The translations under genes and the position numbers were made by a program. The notes under the pieces are model-generated. The model was not told the origin of the DNA and made no database searches. It was given only the letters and a program-made list of their open reading frames with translations. Positions 54,855-64,000 of a stretch of 64,000 bases of DNA are shown in pieces. Each line of letters starts with the position of its first letter. The stretch's first letter is position 1. Origin of the DNA: Neobacillus mesonae (lineage in GTDB: Bacteria; Bacillota; Bacilli; Bacillales; Cytobacillaceae); the NCBI RefSeq assembly GCF_001636315.1, contig NZ_KV440949.1, positions 894,203 to 958,202 of the forward strand. The letters run 5' to 3'.

Positions 54855-57122
54855 TTACACCTGTGGCTGATCTGAGTATTTTCTCTTTTCTTTCACGGTT
54901 TTGATAACACCTTTTTTCTTAAGCTCCCGTGTCTTAAAGACATACCATAGTGGACCAGCTATACAGATGGAGGAATATACCCCAACCATTAAGCCGACAA
55001 ATAACGCAATCGAGAAGTTACGGATTGACTCGCTGCCAAAGATAACGAGCGCAATGACAGTAACTAATACAGTAAATACAGTGTTAATCGATCGTGTTAA
55101 GGTTTGCCGGGTACTTACATTTAATACGTCAGCAATATCAGCCGGAGTTTTAAGACGTTTTTTCTTTTGCATATTTTCGCGCATTCGGTCAAAGGTTACG
55201 ATGGTATCGTTAATCGAATAACCAACAATCGTTAACACAGCAGCGATAAACGTTAAATCTACCTCGAGTCTTGTGATGCTGAAGAACGCCACCATAAAGA
55301 AGGCATCATGCAGCAAGGAGATAACCGCCGCTATAGCCATATATAATTCAAAGCGAATACTAACATAAATGATAATTCCGATGGCAGCAATGATCAAAGC
55401 AATAATGGCGTTTTTCGCCAATTCCTTCCCAACGGTTGGAGAAACGGTGCTTATACTTGGCTCGGAACCAAATTCTGTTTTAAAATCATTTTTCAACTTG
55501 GCAATCTGATCCTTAGAAAGAACGGTAACCAGCCTTGCTGCGGCCCTTTCCTGCTTTTCACCAGATATGACAACATCATCCGTTGTTAAACCTTGTTCCT
55601 TAAACGCATCGTTAACGATTTCAGTTGTTAATGGCTTATTAGACAAAACTTCTACACGAGTCCCGTTTGAAAAATCAATCGACAAGTTTAAACGCATGAC
55701 AATCAGAACGATTAAACCAGCAATAAGCAGGACACTTGAAATGGTAAAAAACTTCTTCCGATTCTTTACAAAATCTAGTTTATCGAAACGAGTTGGCAGG
55801 TCTAATGTATCAAAGTTTTCCTTTAAGTCATGAATGTCAGACTGCTTAACACCAAACCAGCTTGGTTTCTTCTTAAAGATGCCGCTGTGCACCCATAGGC
55901 CAAGGAATAGACGTGAACCATAAACAGCAGTTAAAAAGCTCATTAGAATACTGATGATTAACATCGTTGCAAACCCTTTAACAGAGCTATTACCATAGAA
56001 GAAAAGAACGGCAGCTGTTAGGATCGTTGTCAGGTTCGAGTCAAGAATTGAGGTAAACGCATTTTTCTCCCCTGCTTGGAAGGCAGATTTAATCGATTTC
56101 CCAACCTTAAGCTCTTCTTTGATCCTTTCATAGGTGATGATATTTGCGTCTACCGCCATCCCTACCCCGAGAATAATCGCGGCAATACCCGGCAGCGTCA
56201 GCACTCCATTCATCCAATCAAAGATTAATAGGACTAAATAAATATAGATGCTTAAAGTTACGCAAGCAATGAAACCAGGGAAACGGTAATAGAAAAGCAT
56301 AAACAAATAGATAATCGCAACCCCGATGATTCCTGCAAAAATAGTATCATTTAATGCCTTTTCACCAAATGTAGCGCCTACGGAAGTAGAGGACTCTTCT
56401 ATAAGTTTCACAGGCAATGATCCTGCATTTAATAAATCAGCCAATGATTTAGCCTCTTGCGCTGTAAAATTACCAACGATCGAAACTGTATTTTGGTTAA
56501 ATACCTCTTTAACTGTTGGTGCTGATAAATATTTTGGATTTTTCTTACCAGCTTCTTGTTTAAAGGAGTCTTTTCCTTCTTCAAAATCAAGCCAGATCAC
56601 GAGTAGATTTGTACCGTACGGCTTGCTGGAAATTTCTTTCGTTACATTTGCAAACTTGTTAGCATCTTTTAATGTTAAAGATACACTTGGCTTTCCTTCT
56701 TCATCAAAAGTCTGTTTTGCGCCGCCTTGTTTAAGGTCGGAGCCGTCCATCATCAGCTTATCATCGATATCCCTGAAGGATAGATTGGCCTGAGTGGATA
56801 AAATTTCACGGGCTTTATTCTGGTCCTTTACCCCGGCAAGCTGAACACGAATCCGATTTTTACCCTCAATTTGAATACTTGGCTCACTTACACCAAGAAC
56901 ATTAATCCGCTTATCAAGCGCCTCAGCGGTGCTGGCCATTACGTCTTTGTCAATTTTTTGACCCTTTTTCGCCGGCTCAACCGTGTATAAAACCTCGAAG
57001 CCGCCTTGGAGATCCAATCCAAGCTTAATATTGTGTACAATGTCTTTTGCCGTTACTCCAATTGTGCTGCCAAAGAGCAGTACAAGTAAAAAGAAAGCAA
57101 CGATTCTACTTCGTTTTACCAT
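54855..57122 (-). CDS. secDF: Fused protein translocase subunit SecDF
   Basis: A 755-residue membrane protein with twelve helices, SecD and SecF in one chain as in B. subtilis. Landmarks: GLDLQGGFEVLYTV after helix 1, the large extracellular domain with RIRVQLAGV, GVGMAVDANIITYERIKEE in the SecD half, and SINDTIVTFDRMRENM in the SecF half. It uses the proton gradient to pull proteins from SecYEG. No fusion break or frameshift. Confidence 0.97.
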   Translation of the reverse strand: MVKRSRIVAFFLLVLLFGSTIGVTAKDIVHNIKLGLDLQGGFEVLYTVEPAKKGQKIDKDVMASTAEALDKRINVLGVSEPSIQIEGKNRIRVQLAGVKDQNKAREILSTQANLSFRDIDDKLMMDGSDLKQGGAKQTFDEEGKPSVSLTLKDANKFANVTKEISSKPYGTNLLVIWLDFEEGKDSFKQEAGKKNPKYLSAPTVKEVFNQNTVSIVGNFTAQEAKSLADLLNAGSLPVKLIEESSTSVGATFGEKALNDTIFAGIIGVAIIYLFMLFYYRFPGFIACVTLSIYIYLVLLIFDWMNGVLTLPGIAAIILGVGMAVDANIITYERIKEELKVGKSIKSAFQAGEKNAFTSILDSNLTTILTAAVLFFYGNSSVKGFATMLIISILMSFLTAVYGSRLFLGLWVHSGIFKKKPSWFGVKQSDIHDLKENFDTLDLPTRFDKLDFVKNRKKFFTISSVLLIAGLIVLIVMRLNLSIDFSNGTRVEVLSNKPLTTEIVNDAFKEQGLTTDDVVISGEKQERAAARLVTVLSKDQIAKLKNDFKTEFGSEPSISTVSPTVGKELAKNAIIALIIAAIGIIIYVSIRFELYMAIAAVISLLHDAFFMVAFFSITRLEVDLTFIAAVLTIVGYSINDTIVTFDRMRENMQKKKRLKTPADIADVLNVSTRQTLTRSINTVFTVLVTVIALVIFGSESIRNFSIALFVGLMVGVYSSICIAGPLWYVFKTRELKKKGVIKTVKEKRKYSDQPQV

Positions 57123-57271
57123 TATGTATTTTTTCCTCCCTTAATGCGCGCGCCTGAAACAGAAACGTACAAGCATTATTTAAGTAAAATAAAGCCGCTT
57201 TTTTCATTATGAAATAATCAGGAATAACTGTCAATTTACAAAAAATGAAAAGCGGTCTGTAGTTAGAGAAT

Positions 57272-57568
57272 TTATTTCAATAATTCTTTCAATTCGTCTT
57301 CATCGTTTAATGAAAACTCGGCAGTTTTATAAGACTCAATGGTAGCAAAGCTAATGAAATCACTCACCTTTACAGCGAGAATATCCTCAATGATTTCATA
57401 AAGATGAATTTCTTCCTTCGTTTTTCTCCACTTTTTCTTTGTTAGAAAATCCCATAGTTCAATAACTGTTACTGAATCGTACCCAAGCAAGTGAAACTCG
57501 TCCAATTTACTGACTAATGCCGGCTTTACTTCTGTCCGAAATCCCTCATATGCATGGCCCTGCTCCAT
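57272..57568 (-). CDS. comN: Post-transcriptional regulator ComN
   Basis: A 98-residue protein of the ComN/YrzD family: VKPALVSKLDEFHLLGYDSV, ELWDFLTKKKWRK and LYEIIEDILAVKVSDFISFATIE. In B. subtilis ComN controls comE mRNA and works with DivIVA at the cell pole. It lies between secDF and spoVB as there. Confidence 0.9.
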   Translation of the reverse strand: MEQGHAYEGFRTEVKPALVSKLDEFHLLGYDSVTVIELWDFLTKKKWRKTKEEIHLYEIIEDILAVKVSDFISFATIESYKTAEFSLNDEDELKELLK

Positions 57569-57690
57569 ATAAACTGCCTCCCCTGTTTTGAACCTTCAAG
57601 TTTAACGCCTAACTTGTCATGCTTTGTCCACCATGGTGCATATAGTTAATTGTATATGAATTCCTCTTTTTTGAGAAGGTGGGAAGTTGA

Positions 57691-59244
57691 ATGTCGAAAT
57701 TTATAAAAGGAACTTTTATCCTCTTGGCTGCAGGTCTTGTTACAAGAGTCCTTGGTTTTATTTATCGAATTGTTTTAGCACGCAGCATTGGTGAAGAGGG
57801 TGTCGGTTTATATATGATGGCATATCCAACATTTATCCTTGTTGTGACGCTCGTTCAGCTGGGTCTGCCGGTGGCCATCTCCAAAAATGTTGCCGAAGCC
57901 GAAGCAAAGGGCAATTATGCAGAAATAAAAAAGATCTTAGTCGTATCTCTTGCGATTACAATAACGTTATCGATCGTTATTACACCTGCGTTAATAATGC
58001 TAGCACCGCTGCTTTCTTCTACCATGTTTACAGATTCAAGAACATTTTACCCATTAATCGCGATTACACCGGCGATTCCGATTATAGCCGTATCTTCCGT
58101 TTTACGGGGCTACTTTCAAGGGAGACAGAATATGCAGCCTTCCGCTACCTCGCAAATTTTAGAGCAGGTAGTCAGAATCACCCTTATTGCGGTGATGACA
58201 AAAGCATTTCTTCCATATGGTATTGAATATGCGGCCGCTGCCGCGATGGCGGCTTCCGTCTTGGGTGAATTGGTTTCCCTTATTTATTTGGTAACGACAT
58301 TTAAATTTAAGAAACGCTTTAGGCTGAGGAAAAACTTTTTCAAATTTATCCAAGCGGGAAAGGATACGTTTAAAGATTTAATGGAGATTGCCCTGCCCAC
58401 GACGGGAAGCAGGATGATTGGGTCAATTTCGTGGTTTTTTGAACCGATTGTTGTGGCTCATAGCTTGGCGATTGCAGGAGTCATAGCAGGGGAAGCAACT
58501 AAACAATACGGGTCGTTGACCGGTTATGCCATGCCGCTGTTAATGCTGCCGTCTTTTGTTACTTTTTCGCTGGCAACATCCTTAGTACCGGCAATCAGTG
58601 AAGCCAACTCGCGGAAAAACTATAAACTAATTGAATACCGCTTAGAGCAGGCATTACGGTTCGTTTTTTTATCCGGGGGATTAGCCGTTATTGTGCTTTA
58701 TGTACTCGCGGACCCACTGATGGAGCTGATGTATGGCTCAACAAAAGGCTCTTATTTAGTCCGTTTGATGGCACCGTTTTTTATCATTTATTATTTCCAA
58801 GGCCCATTGCAAGCCGTGCTTCAGGCGCTAAACCTTGCAAGAGCGGCAATGATTAACAGCTTAATCGGGGCGGTTGTAAAAACAGCAGTTATCTTTGTAT
58901 TGGCTTCACAAGCGTCATTTGGCATTACCGGGGCAGCGCTGGGGATCATTGTCGGCTTTGTATTAGTTACCTTTCTTCATTTGGCAACAGTCATGAAACA
59001 AGTATCATTTTCTATATATGTTCGCGATTATGCAAAGGGGTTTCTCGTCATGGGGGCGGCAGGATGGGTTGGTTATTGGCTTTTTGAAAATTTCATGAGC
59101 AACGAACTTTTGATTATTAGAGTATTAATTTCATTAATTGCCATGACGCTTGCATATGCCTTTTTGCTTGTAATCCTAGGTTTAATTAAAAAGGATGATC
59201 TCATTAGAATTCCGTGGATTGGGAAATTTTTCACAGCCAGTTAA
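57691..59244 (+). CDS. spoVB: Stage V sporulation protein B (MOP-family flippase)
   Basis: A 517-residue polysaccharide-flippase-type membrane protein with fourteen helices, starting MSKFIKGTFILLAAGLVTRVLGFIYR. SpoVB moves peptidoglycan precursors for spore cortex synthesis. Position next to comN and secDF matches B. subtilis and marks the host as a spore-former. Confidence 0.93.
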   Translation: MSKFIKGTFILLAAGLVTRVLGFIYRIVLARSIGEEGVGLYMMAYPTFILVVTLVQLGLPVAISKNVAEAEAKGNYAEIKKILVVSLAITITLSIVITPALIMLAPLLSSTMFTDSRTFYPLIAITPAIPIIAVSSVLRGYFQGRQNMQPSATSQILEQVVRITLIAVMTKAFLPYGIEYAAAAAMAASVLGELVSLIYLVTTFKFKKRFRLRKNFFKFIQAGKDTFKDLMEIALPTTGSRMIGSISWFFEPIVVAHSLAIAGVIAGEATKQYGSLTGYAMPLLMLPSFVTFSLATSLVPAISEANSRKNYKLIEYRLEQALRFVFLSGGLAVIVLYVLADPLMELMYGSTKGSYLVRLMAPFFIIYYFQGPLQAVLQALNLARAAMINSLIGAVVKTAVIFVLASQASFGITGAALGIIVGFVLVTFLHLATVMKQVSFSIYVRDYAKGFLVMGAAGWVGYWLFENFMSNELLIIRVLISLIAMTLAYAFLLVILGLIKKDDLIRIPWIGKFFTAS

Positions 59245-59275
59245 AAGACACGCACTAGGGATAGGCGTGTCTTTT
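59243..59275. terminator. Terminator between spoVB and the DUF421 gene
   Basis: AAAAGACACGC pairs with GCGTGTCTTTT between the two convergent genes. Confidence 0.88.
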
Positions 59276-59945
59276 ATTCATAATCCTTTAAATCAATAAA
59301 AAACTTCCCGTTTTCATAGCTGCAAAATGATATTTTTTTTATATCACGGTATCCCTTCTTTTTCATTTCCTGCCGAAGCCAGAGATTCGTTTTATTAATT
59401 TTACTAAGCCCCTCTTCCCTAATGTTTCCATCCATAATCAGAGGAATCGTAATATCGCCATTTTTTTTCGGGTTCTTTGGCTTCGTGGGATCCTCCATTT
59501 TTTCAATAACGGATAATTTCCCGGATGTCTCTAGGATAGCAAATTCCACATCTTGAATACTTCTCACATCTTTCTCGCGCAACTGCATCATTAAATCATC
59601 AAAATTATAACGATGCTTTCTCATGGCTTCCTCATCAACCTTTCCCCGATTAATAATAATCGTAGGCTTCCCATCTACAAGGTCACGAAATTTTTTACTT
59701 TTTAATGACATAAGGGCAAGTGTGATTTGAATCGCCATTAACAAAATCATAGGTACGATTGTATGAAATAAAGGATCTTTGGTATTTTCAATTGCAATCA
59801 CGGCCATTTCACCTATCATAATAAAGACAACTAAATCCAAGATGCTAAGTTCACCGATTTCCCGCTTCCCCATAAATCTAAATATTAAAAGCAGAACGAT
59901 GTATAAAATCAAAGTTCTAAAAATGATATTTAAATAAACTATCAC
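59274..59945 (-). CDS. DUF421/YetF-family membrane protein
   Basis: A 223-residue protein with three N-terminal helices and a cytosolic C-terminal domain. The family signature [25 protein letters not shown] and [20 protein letters not shown] are clear. Members of this family (YrbG, YetF) affect spore properties in Bacillus by unknown means. Confidence 0.9.
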   Translation of the reverse strand: MIVYLNIIFRTLILYIVLLLIFRFMGKREIGELSILDLVVFIMIGEMAVIAIENTKDPLFHTIVPMILLMAIQITLALMSLKSKKFRDLVDGKPTIIINRGKVDEEAMRKHRYNFDDLMMQLREKDVRSIQDVEFAILETSGKLSVIEKMEDPTKPKNPKKNGDITIPLIMDGNIREEGLSKINKTNLWLRQEMKKKGYRDIKKISFCSYENGKFFIDLKDYE

Positions 59946-60176
59946 GTTTGGACTCCCCTTTCAAAACGTTACAACTCTTATTGTTTATCAATCCTTAACA
60001 TTTCATTTCCGGAATAAAATCCCAACTCAACATCTGCTATCTTGCCATGAAAATTTTAATTCTACTTTCAAACGAGCTTGAATATGCTTGTACTAGGAAA
60101 GAATCTGTTCCATTGCTAACAGATTAAAAAAACAAATAAATAATAGTTGGCCACGAGGCTTAAGGGGGAGAGAAAA

Positions 60177-60566
60177 ATCGAGTCAAAAAGCTTTGGTACA
60201 TCAATTTTGTACGGGTTAATCTTTATTTTTGCCTTTGCAGCTGTCTCCAGCCTAATTGTATCTTCAATTATGAGATTTACATCCGCCGGTGAAACATCGC
60301 TTCAATACATCGTTACTGCAATCTCATTTATTGCATTGTTTGGCGGGGGCTTTTTATCCGGAGGAAAGCGAAAGGAAAAGGGCTGGCTGATTGGCGGGAT
60401 CACGGGGCTGATTTACTCACTGATTGTATTCTTATTTCAATTCTTGGGGTACGACCGCTTATTCGACGCCGAACAATTAATTTATCATACATGTTATACA
60501 TTAATTGCAATGATGGGCGGCATTCTCGGAGTCAATATTTCCACTAATAACTCTAGATCCGCATAA
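60177..60566 (+). CDS. yrzE: YrzE-like membrane protein (TIGR04086 type)
   Basis: About 129 residues with four membrane helices, FGTSILYGLIFIFAFAAVSS first and GGGFLSGGKRKEKGWLIGG in the middle, as in the YrzE family. The best ribosome site (AAGGGGGAG, 60162-60170) is six bases upstream of ATC at 60177, not of an ATG. A TTG at 60147 is in frame but has no ribosome site. The start is therefore non-standard or mis-sequenced. Confidence 0.8.
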   Translation: MESKSFGTSILYGLIFIFAFAAVSSLIVSSIMRFTSAGETSLQYIVTAISFIALFGGGFLSGGKRKEKGWLIGGITGLIYSLIVFLFQFLGYDRLFDAEQLIYHTCYTLIAMMGGILGVNISTNNSRSA

Positions 60567-60601
60567 ATTTCACGTTATCCGCGAATCAAAAATCAAGTAT
60601 A

Positions 60602-60640
60602 AAAAAAGGAAGCCGCAAAAATAAATCGGCTTCCTTTTTT
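60602..60640. terminator. Terminator between yrzE and yajC
   Basis: AAAAAAGGAAGCCG and CGGCTTCCTTTTTT form a fourteen-base-pair stem for the convergent genes. Confidence 0.92.
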
Positions 60641-60648
60641 ATGCTTTT

Positions 60649-60930
60649 TTAAGCTTGTGCTTCCTTACCTGCTTCCGTTACCTCACGAATCGCATTGCGA
60701 TCATATGTAAGACGGCTGCCATCGCCACACTTAATTACGGCTTTGCTTTCATCGATCGAATCGATGATGCCATGCAAACCGCCAATGGTGACAATCTTAT
60801 CACCCTTTTTTAGGTCCCTTTGCATCTGTTGAACTGCTTTTTGGCGTTTTTGCTGTGGACGGATTAATAAGAAATAAAACAACACAAACATTAGAATCAA
60901 TGGAAGAATTGTACCTAACCCACCTTGCAT
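60649..60930 (-). CDS. yajC: Preprotein translocase accessory subunit YajC
   Basis: A 93-residue single-helix membrane protein: LPLILMFVLFYFLLIRPQQKR then the conserved KGDKIVTIGGLHGII. It associates with SecDF. It follows tgt by 30 bases in the queA-tgt-yajC operon. Confidence 0.95.
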   Translation of the reverse strand: MQGGLGTILPLILMFVLFYFLLIRPQQKRQKAVQQMQRDLKKGDKIVTIGGLHGIIDSIDESKAVIKCGDGSRLTYDRNAIREVTEAGKEAQA

Positions 60931-60960
60931 ACTGTTCCCCTCCTTTCAAAATAGCATCTA

Positions 60961-62115
<1,155 letters not shown>

Positions 62116-62228
62116 CTAAAGGCGGTGTGAGCAGAGCTCAGCAAAAACTTATTTAAGTGAAGAATCTATTTTTTTATAGCAAGCTTTGCTAAAGTGATTC
62201 TTTTATGCGGCGCTCCGCTCTTTATCCA

Positions 62229-63257
62229 CTAAACGATAAACATTGCATCACCAAAGCTGAAGAAACGGTATTTTTCTTCTACAGCGGTATTATAGGCGTG
62301 CAAAATATGCTCCCTGCTGGCCAAAGCACTGACAAGCATAATCAAAGTTGATTTTGGCAGGTGGAAATTTGTAATCATTCCGTCAATCCCTTTAAATTCA
62401 TAGCCGGGATAAATGAAAATATCCGTCCAGCCGCTGCATCCGATAAATTGTCCGTTATTAGCGTGGGCAATCGTCTCTAACGTTCTTGTCGAGGTCGTAC
62501 CAACTGTAATAATTCTGCCGCCGCTGTTTCTAACCTTATTGAGCAGTGTTGCTGTTTCATCAGTCATGATATAAAATTCCGCATGCATATCATGTCCTTC
62601 TACATCATCCGCACTTACCGGCCTGAAGGTCCCGAGACCAACATGAAGCGTGATAAAGGCAATATGAACGCCCATTCCGGCAATCTCCTGCAGCAATTCT
62701 TCAGTAAAATGAAGCCCGGCTGTCGGCGCTGCCGCTGAACCTGGTTCCTTTGCATAAACCGTTTGGTACCTGTCTTGATCATCAAGCTGTTCTTTAATAT
62801 AAGGCGGTAATGGCATTTGACCTAACTGATCAAGAATTTCGTAAAAAATTCCCTCATATTTAAATTCAAATGTCCGTCCCCCGTGGTCAGATTCCCCGGT
62901 ACAAACAGCTGTGAGCAGACCATCGCCGAATTCAACGACTGTACCTTCCTTCACGCGCTTTGCCGGTTTAACAAGTGTCTCCCACTCATCACCTTCAAGC
63001 TGTTTTAACAGCAGCACTTCAATTTTCGCGCCAGTATCTGTTTTGACGCCAAAAAGGCGTGCGGGCAGTACCTTCGTATCATTTAAAACAAGGCAGTCCC
63101 CTTCACGCAAATACTTAGTAATATCCTTAAACACTTCATGCTGAATGTCACCTGTTTCCTTGTTCAGTACCATTAACCTGCTGTCGGTCCTTTTCTTCAG
63201 CGGAACCTGGGCAATTAATTCTTCTGGTAAATGAAAATCAAACAAATCTACTTTCAT
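62229..63257 (-). CDS. queA: S-adenosylmethionine:tRNA ribosyltransferase-isomerase QueA
   Basis: A 342-residue enzyme acting after Tgt to make epoxyqueuosine. Motifs [26 protein letters not shown] and [16 protein letters not shown] are intact. ATG at 63257 has AGGATG seven bases upstream; the TTG two codons earlier is less likely. The spacer 62101-62228 to tgt holds no gene. Confidence 0.97.
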   Translation of the reverse strand: MKVDLFDFHLPEELIAQVPLKKRTDSRLMVLNKETGDIQHEVFKDITKYLREGDCLVLNDTKVLPARLFGVKTDTGAKIEVLLLKQLEGDEWETLVKPAKRVKEGTVVEFGDGLLTAVCTGESDHGGRTFEFKYEGIFYEILDQLGQMPLPPYIKEQLDDQDRYQTVYAKEPGSAAAPTAGLHFTEELLQEIAGMGVHIAFITLHVGLGTFRPVSADDVEGHDMHAEFYIMTDETATLLNKVRNSGGRIITVGTTSTRTLETIAHANNGQFIGCSGWTDIFIYPGYEFKGIDGMITNFHLPKSTLIMLVSALASREHILHAYNTAVEEKYRFFSFGDAMFIV

Positions 63258-63274
63258 CTTCAAACATCCTAACT

Positions 63275-63481
63275 TTAACGAAATCTCCCTATGAAATAAA
63301 ATATAAGGGATAGTACAATACTTACAACAATTGAGGTAACCACCGGGAAATAAAAGGTTGTATTCCCTTTTTTCACAACAATATCACCCGGCAGCTTCCC
63401 CAAATGCAAAAATGGCATCAATAAGCCGATTAGAAAAATAACCGCGCCAATAATCATCAATGTTTTTGATAATCCTGTCAA
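63275..63481 (-). CDS. DUF2905 small membrane protein (YrzS-like)
   Basis: A 68-residue protein with two membrane helices separated by [19 protein letters not shown], the DUF2905 hallmark. It overlaps the ruvB stop codon by four bases and precedes queA. Function unknown. Confidence 0.85.
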   Translation of the reverse strand: MTGLSKTLMIIGAVIFLIGLLMPFLHLGKLPGDIVVKKGNTTFYFPVVTSIVVSIVLSLIFYFIGRFR

Positions 63482-64000
63482 GGCGCAGGCACCTCCATAC
63501 CAAAGTGATGATAGACTGCCGCTGTTACCATACGTCCGCGCGGCGTCCGCTGGAGAAAGCCGATCTGCAATAAATAAGGCTCATACACATCTTCAATTGT
63601 TTCCGACTCTTCACCAATAGAAGCCGCAATTGTATCAAGCCCAACCGGACCACCGCGGAATTTTTCAATAATCCCTTTTAATAGCTTATGGTCAATATGG
63701 TCAAGGCCGCGCTGATCCACCTGCAACAGTTCTAGCGCTTCTTTGGCAAGCGAGAGATGGATTTCCCCATCCCCTTTCACTTGGGCAAAGTCGCGGACAC
63801 GTCTTAGCAGGCGGTTGGCAATACGCGGTGTTCCCCTCGCCCTTCTGGCAATTTCCGCTGCTGATTGATGATCAATTTCCGTCTCAAACAATTCGGCAGT
63901 CCGTAGCACAATACTTGTCAGATGTTCTTCTTTATAATACTCGAGACGGGATAAAACTCCAAATCGGTCTCTCAGCGGAGCCGACAGCGAGCCGGCTCTT
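63478..64000 (-). CDS. ruvB: Holliday junction helicase RuvB, C-terminal part
   Basis: The last 173 residues of RuvB; the gene runs off the right edge of the window. [21 protein letters not shown] (sensor/arginine-finger region) and [20 protein letters not shown] lead into the winged-helix domain ending [15 protein letters not shown]. Branch migration of Holliday junctions with RuvA. Confidence 0.96.
   Translation of the reverse strand, partial: RAGSLSAPLRDRFGVLSRLEYYKEEHLTSIVLRTAELFETEIDHQSAAEIARRARGTPRIANRLLRRVRDFAQVKGDGEIHLSLAKEALELLQVDQRGLDHIDHKLLKGIIEKFRGGPVGLDTIAASIGEESETIEDVYEPYLLQIGFLQRTPRGRMVTAAVYHHFGMEVPAP

Overview
The window comes from the chromosome of a spore-forming, Bacillus-like Bacillaceae bacterium. 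The evidence is gene order: ireB-alaS-yrrI-yrzQ-yrzR-yrrD ... recD2-yrrB ... mnmA-cysteine desulfurase-cymR-rarA ... tcdA-6S RNA-aspS-hisS-yrvJ-dtd-relA-apt-recJ-secDF-comN-spoVB-yrzE-yajC-tgt-queA-ruvB is the known order of the yrr/yrv/yrb region of Bacillus subtilis. T-box leaders before alaS and hisS-aspS, the fused SecDF and SpoVB agree with this. No species can be named from the sequence alone.

Layout. (1) 8-5312: core genes ireB, alaS with its T-box, an AI-2E family membrane protein and the yrzQ/yrzR/yrrD trio. (2) 5359-23668: an AT-rich genomic island of about 18.3 kb inserted in the 3' end of the helicase gene recD2. A 26-bp core repeat (one mismatch) marks both ends, AGTCACA-type iterons lie just inside both ends, and a frameshifted tyrosine integrase, an excisionase-like protein and a phage-type repressor sit at the left end. 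(3) 23637-41151: recD2, a TPR protein, a probable phenylalanine-catabolism operon (phenylalanine dehydrogenase, 2-oxoacid dehydrogenase E1alpha/E1beta/E2, amino acid permease) with a divergent Lrp-type regulator, then mnmA, cysteine desulfurase, cymR, rarA, trhO and an ABC exporter. (4) 41152-42690: a NERD-domain gene and a 52-bp tandem-repeat array. (5) 42763-64000: tRNA, translation, stringent response, secretion and repair genes, ending inside ruvB.

Cargo of the island, left to right: a type II CBASS anti-phage operon (CD-NTase, Cap2 E1/E2, Cap3 JAB protease, Cap4 nuclease-SAVED effector); a serine recombinase whose 3' tail sequence is repeated on the far side of the CBASS operon; two small membrane proteins; an organoarsenical-resistance locus (ArsN1-like acetyltransferase diverging from a cysteine-bearing MarR regulator, ArsP permease, a 32-residue cysteine-pair protein and the C-As lyase ArsI); a second tyrosine recombinase with several small DNA-binding proteins around a hairpin and 9-bp iteron locus; a tandem pair of membrane-anchored proteins resembling subtilisin propeptides (I9 fold); and an unrecognised cluster of one membrane protein between two related coiled-coil proteins.

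The most novel-looking items are the recombinase module with its hairpin and iterons (16968-20558), the I9-like tandem pair, the coiled-coil/membrane trio, and the MarR plus cysteine microprotein in the arsenic locus. CBASS itself is a described system, but its flanking repeats and the island's attachment site are worth following up.
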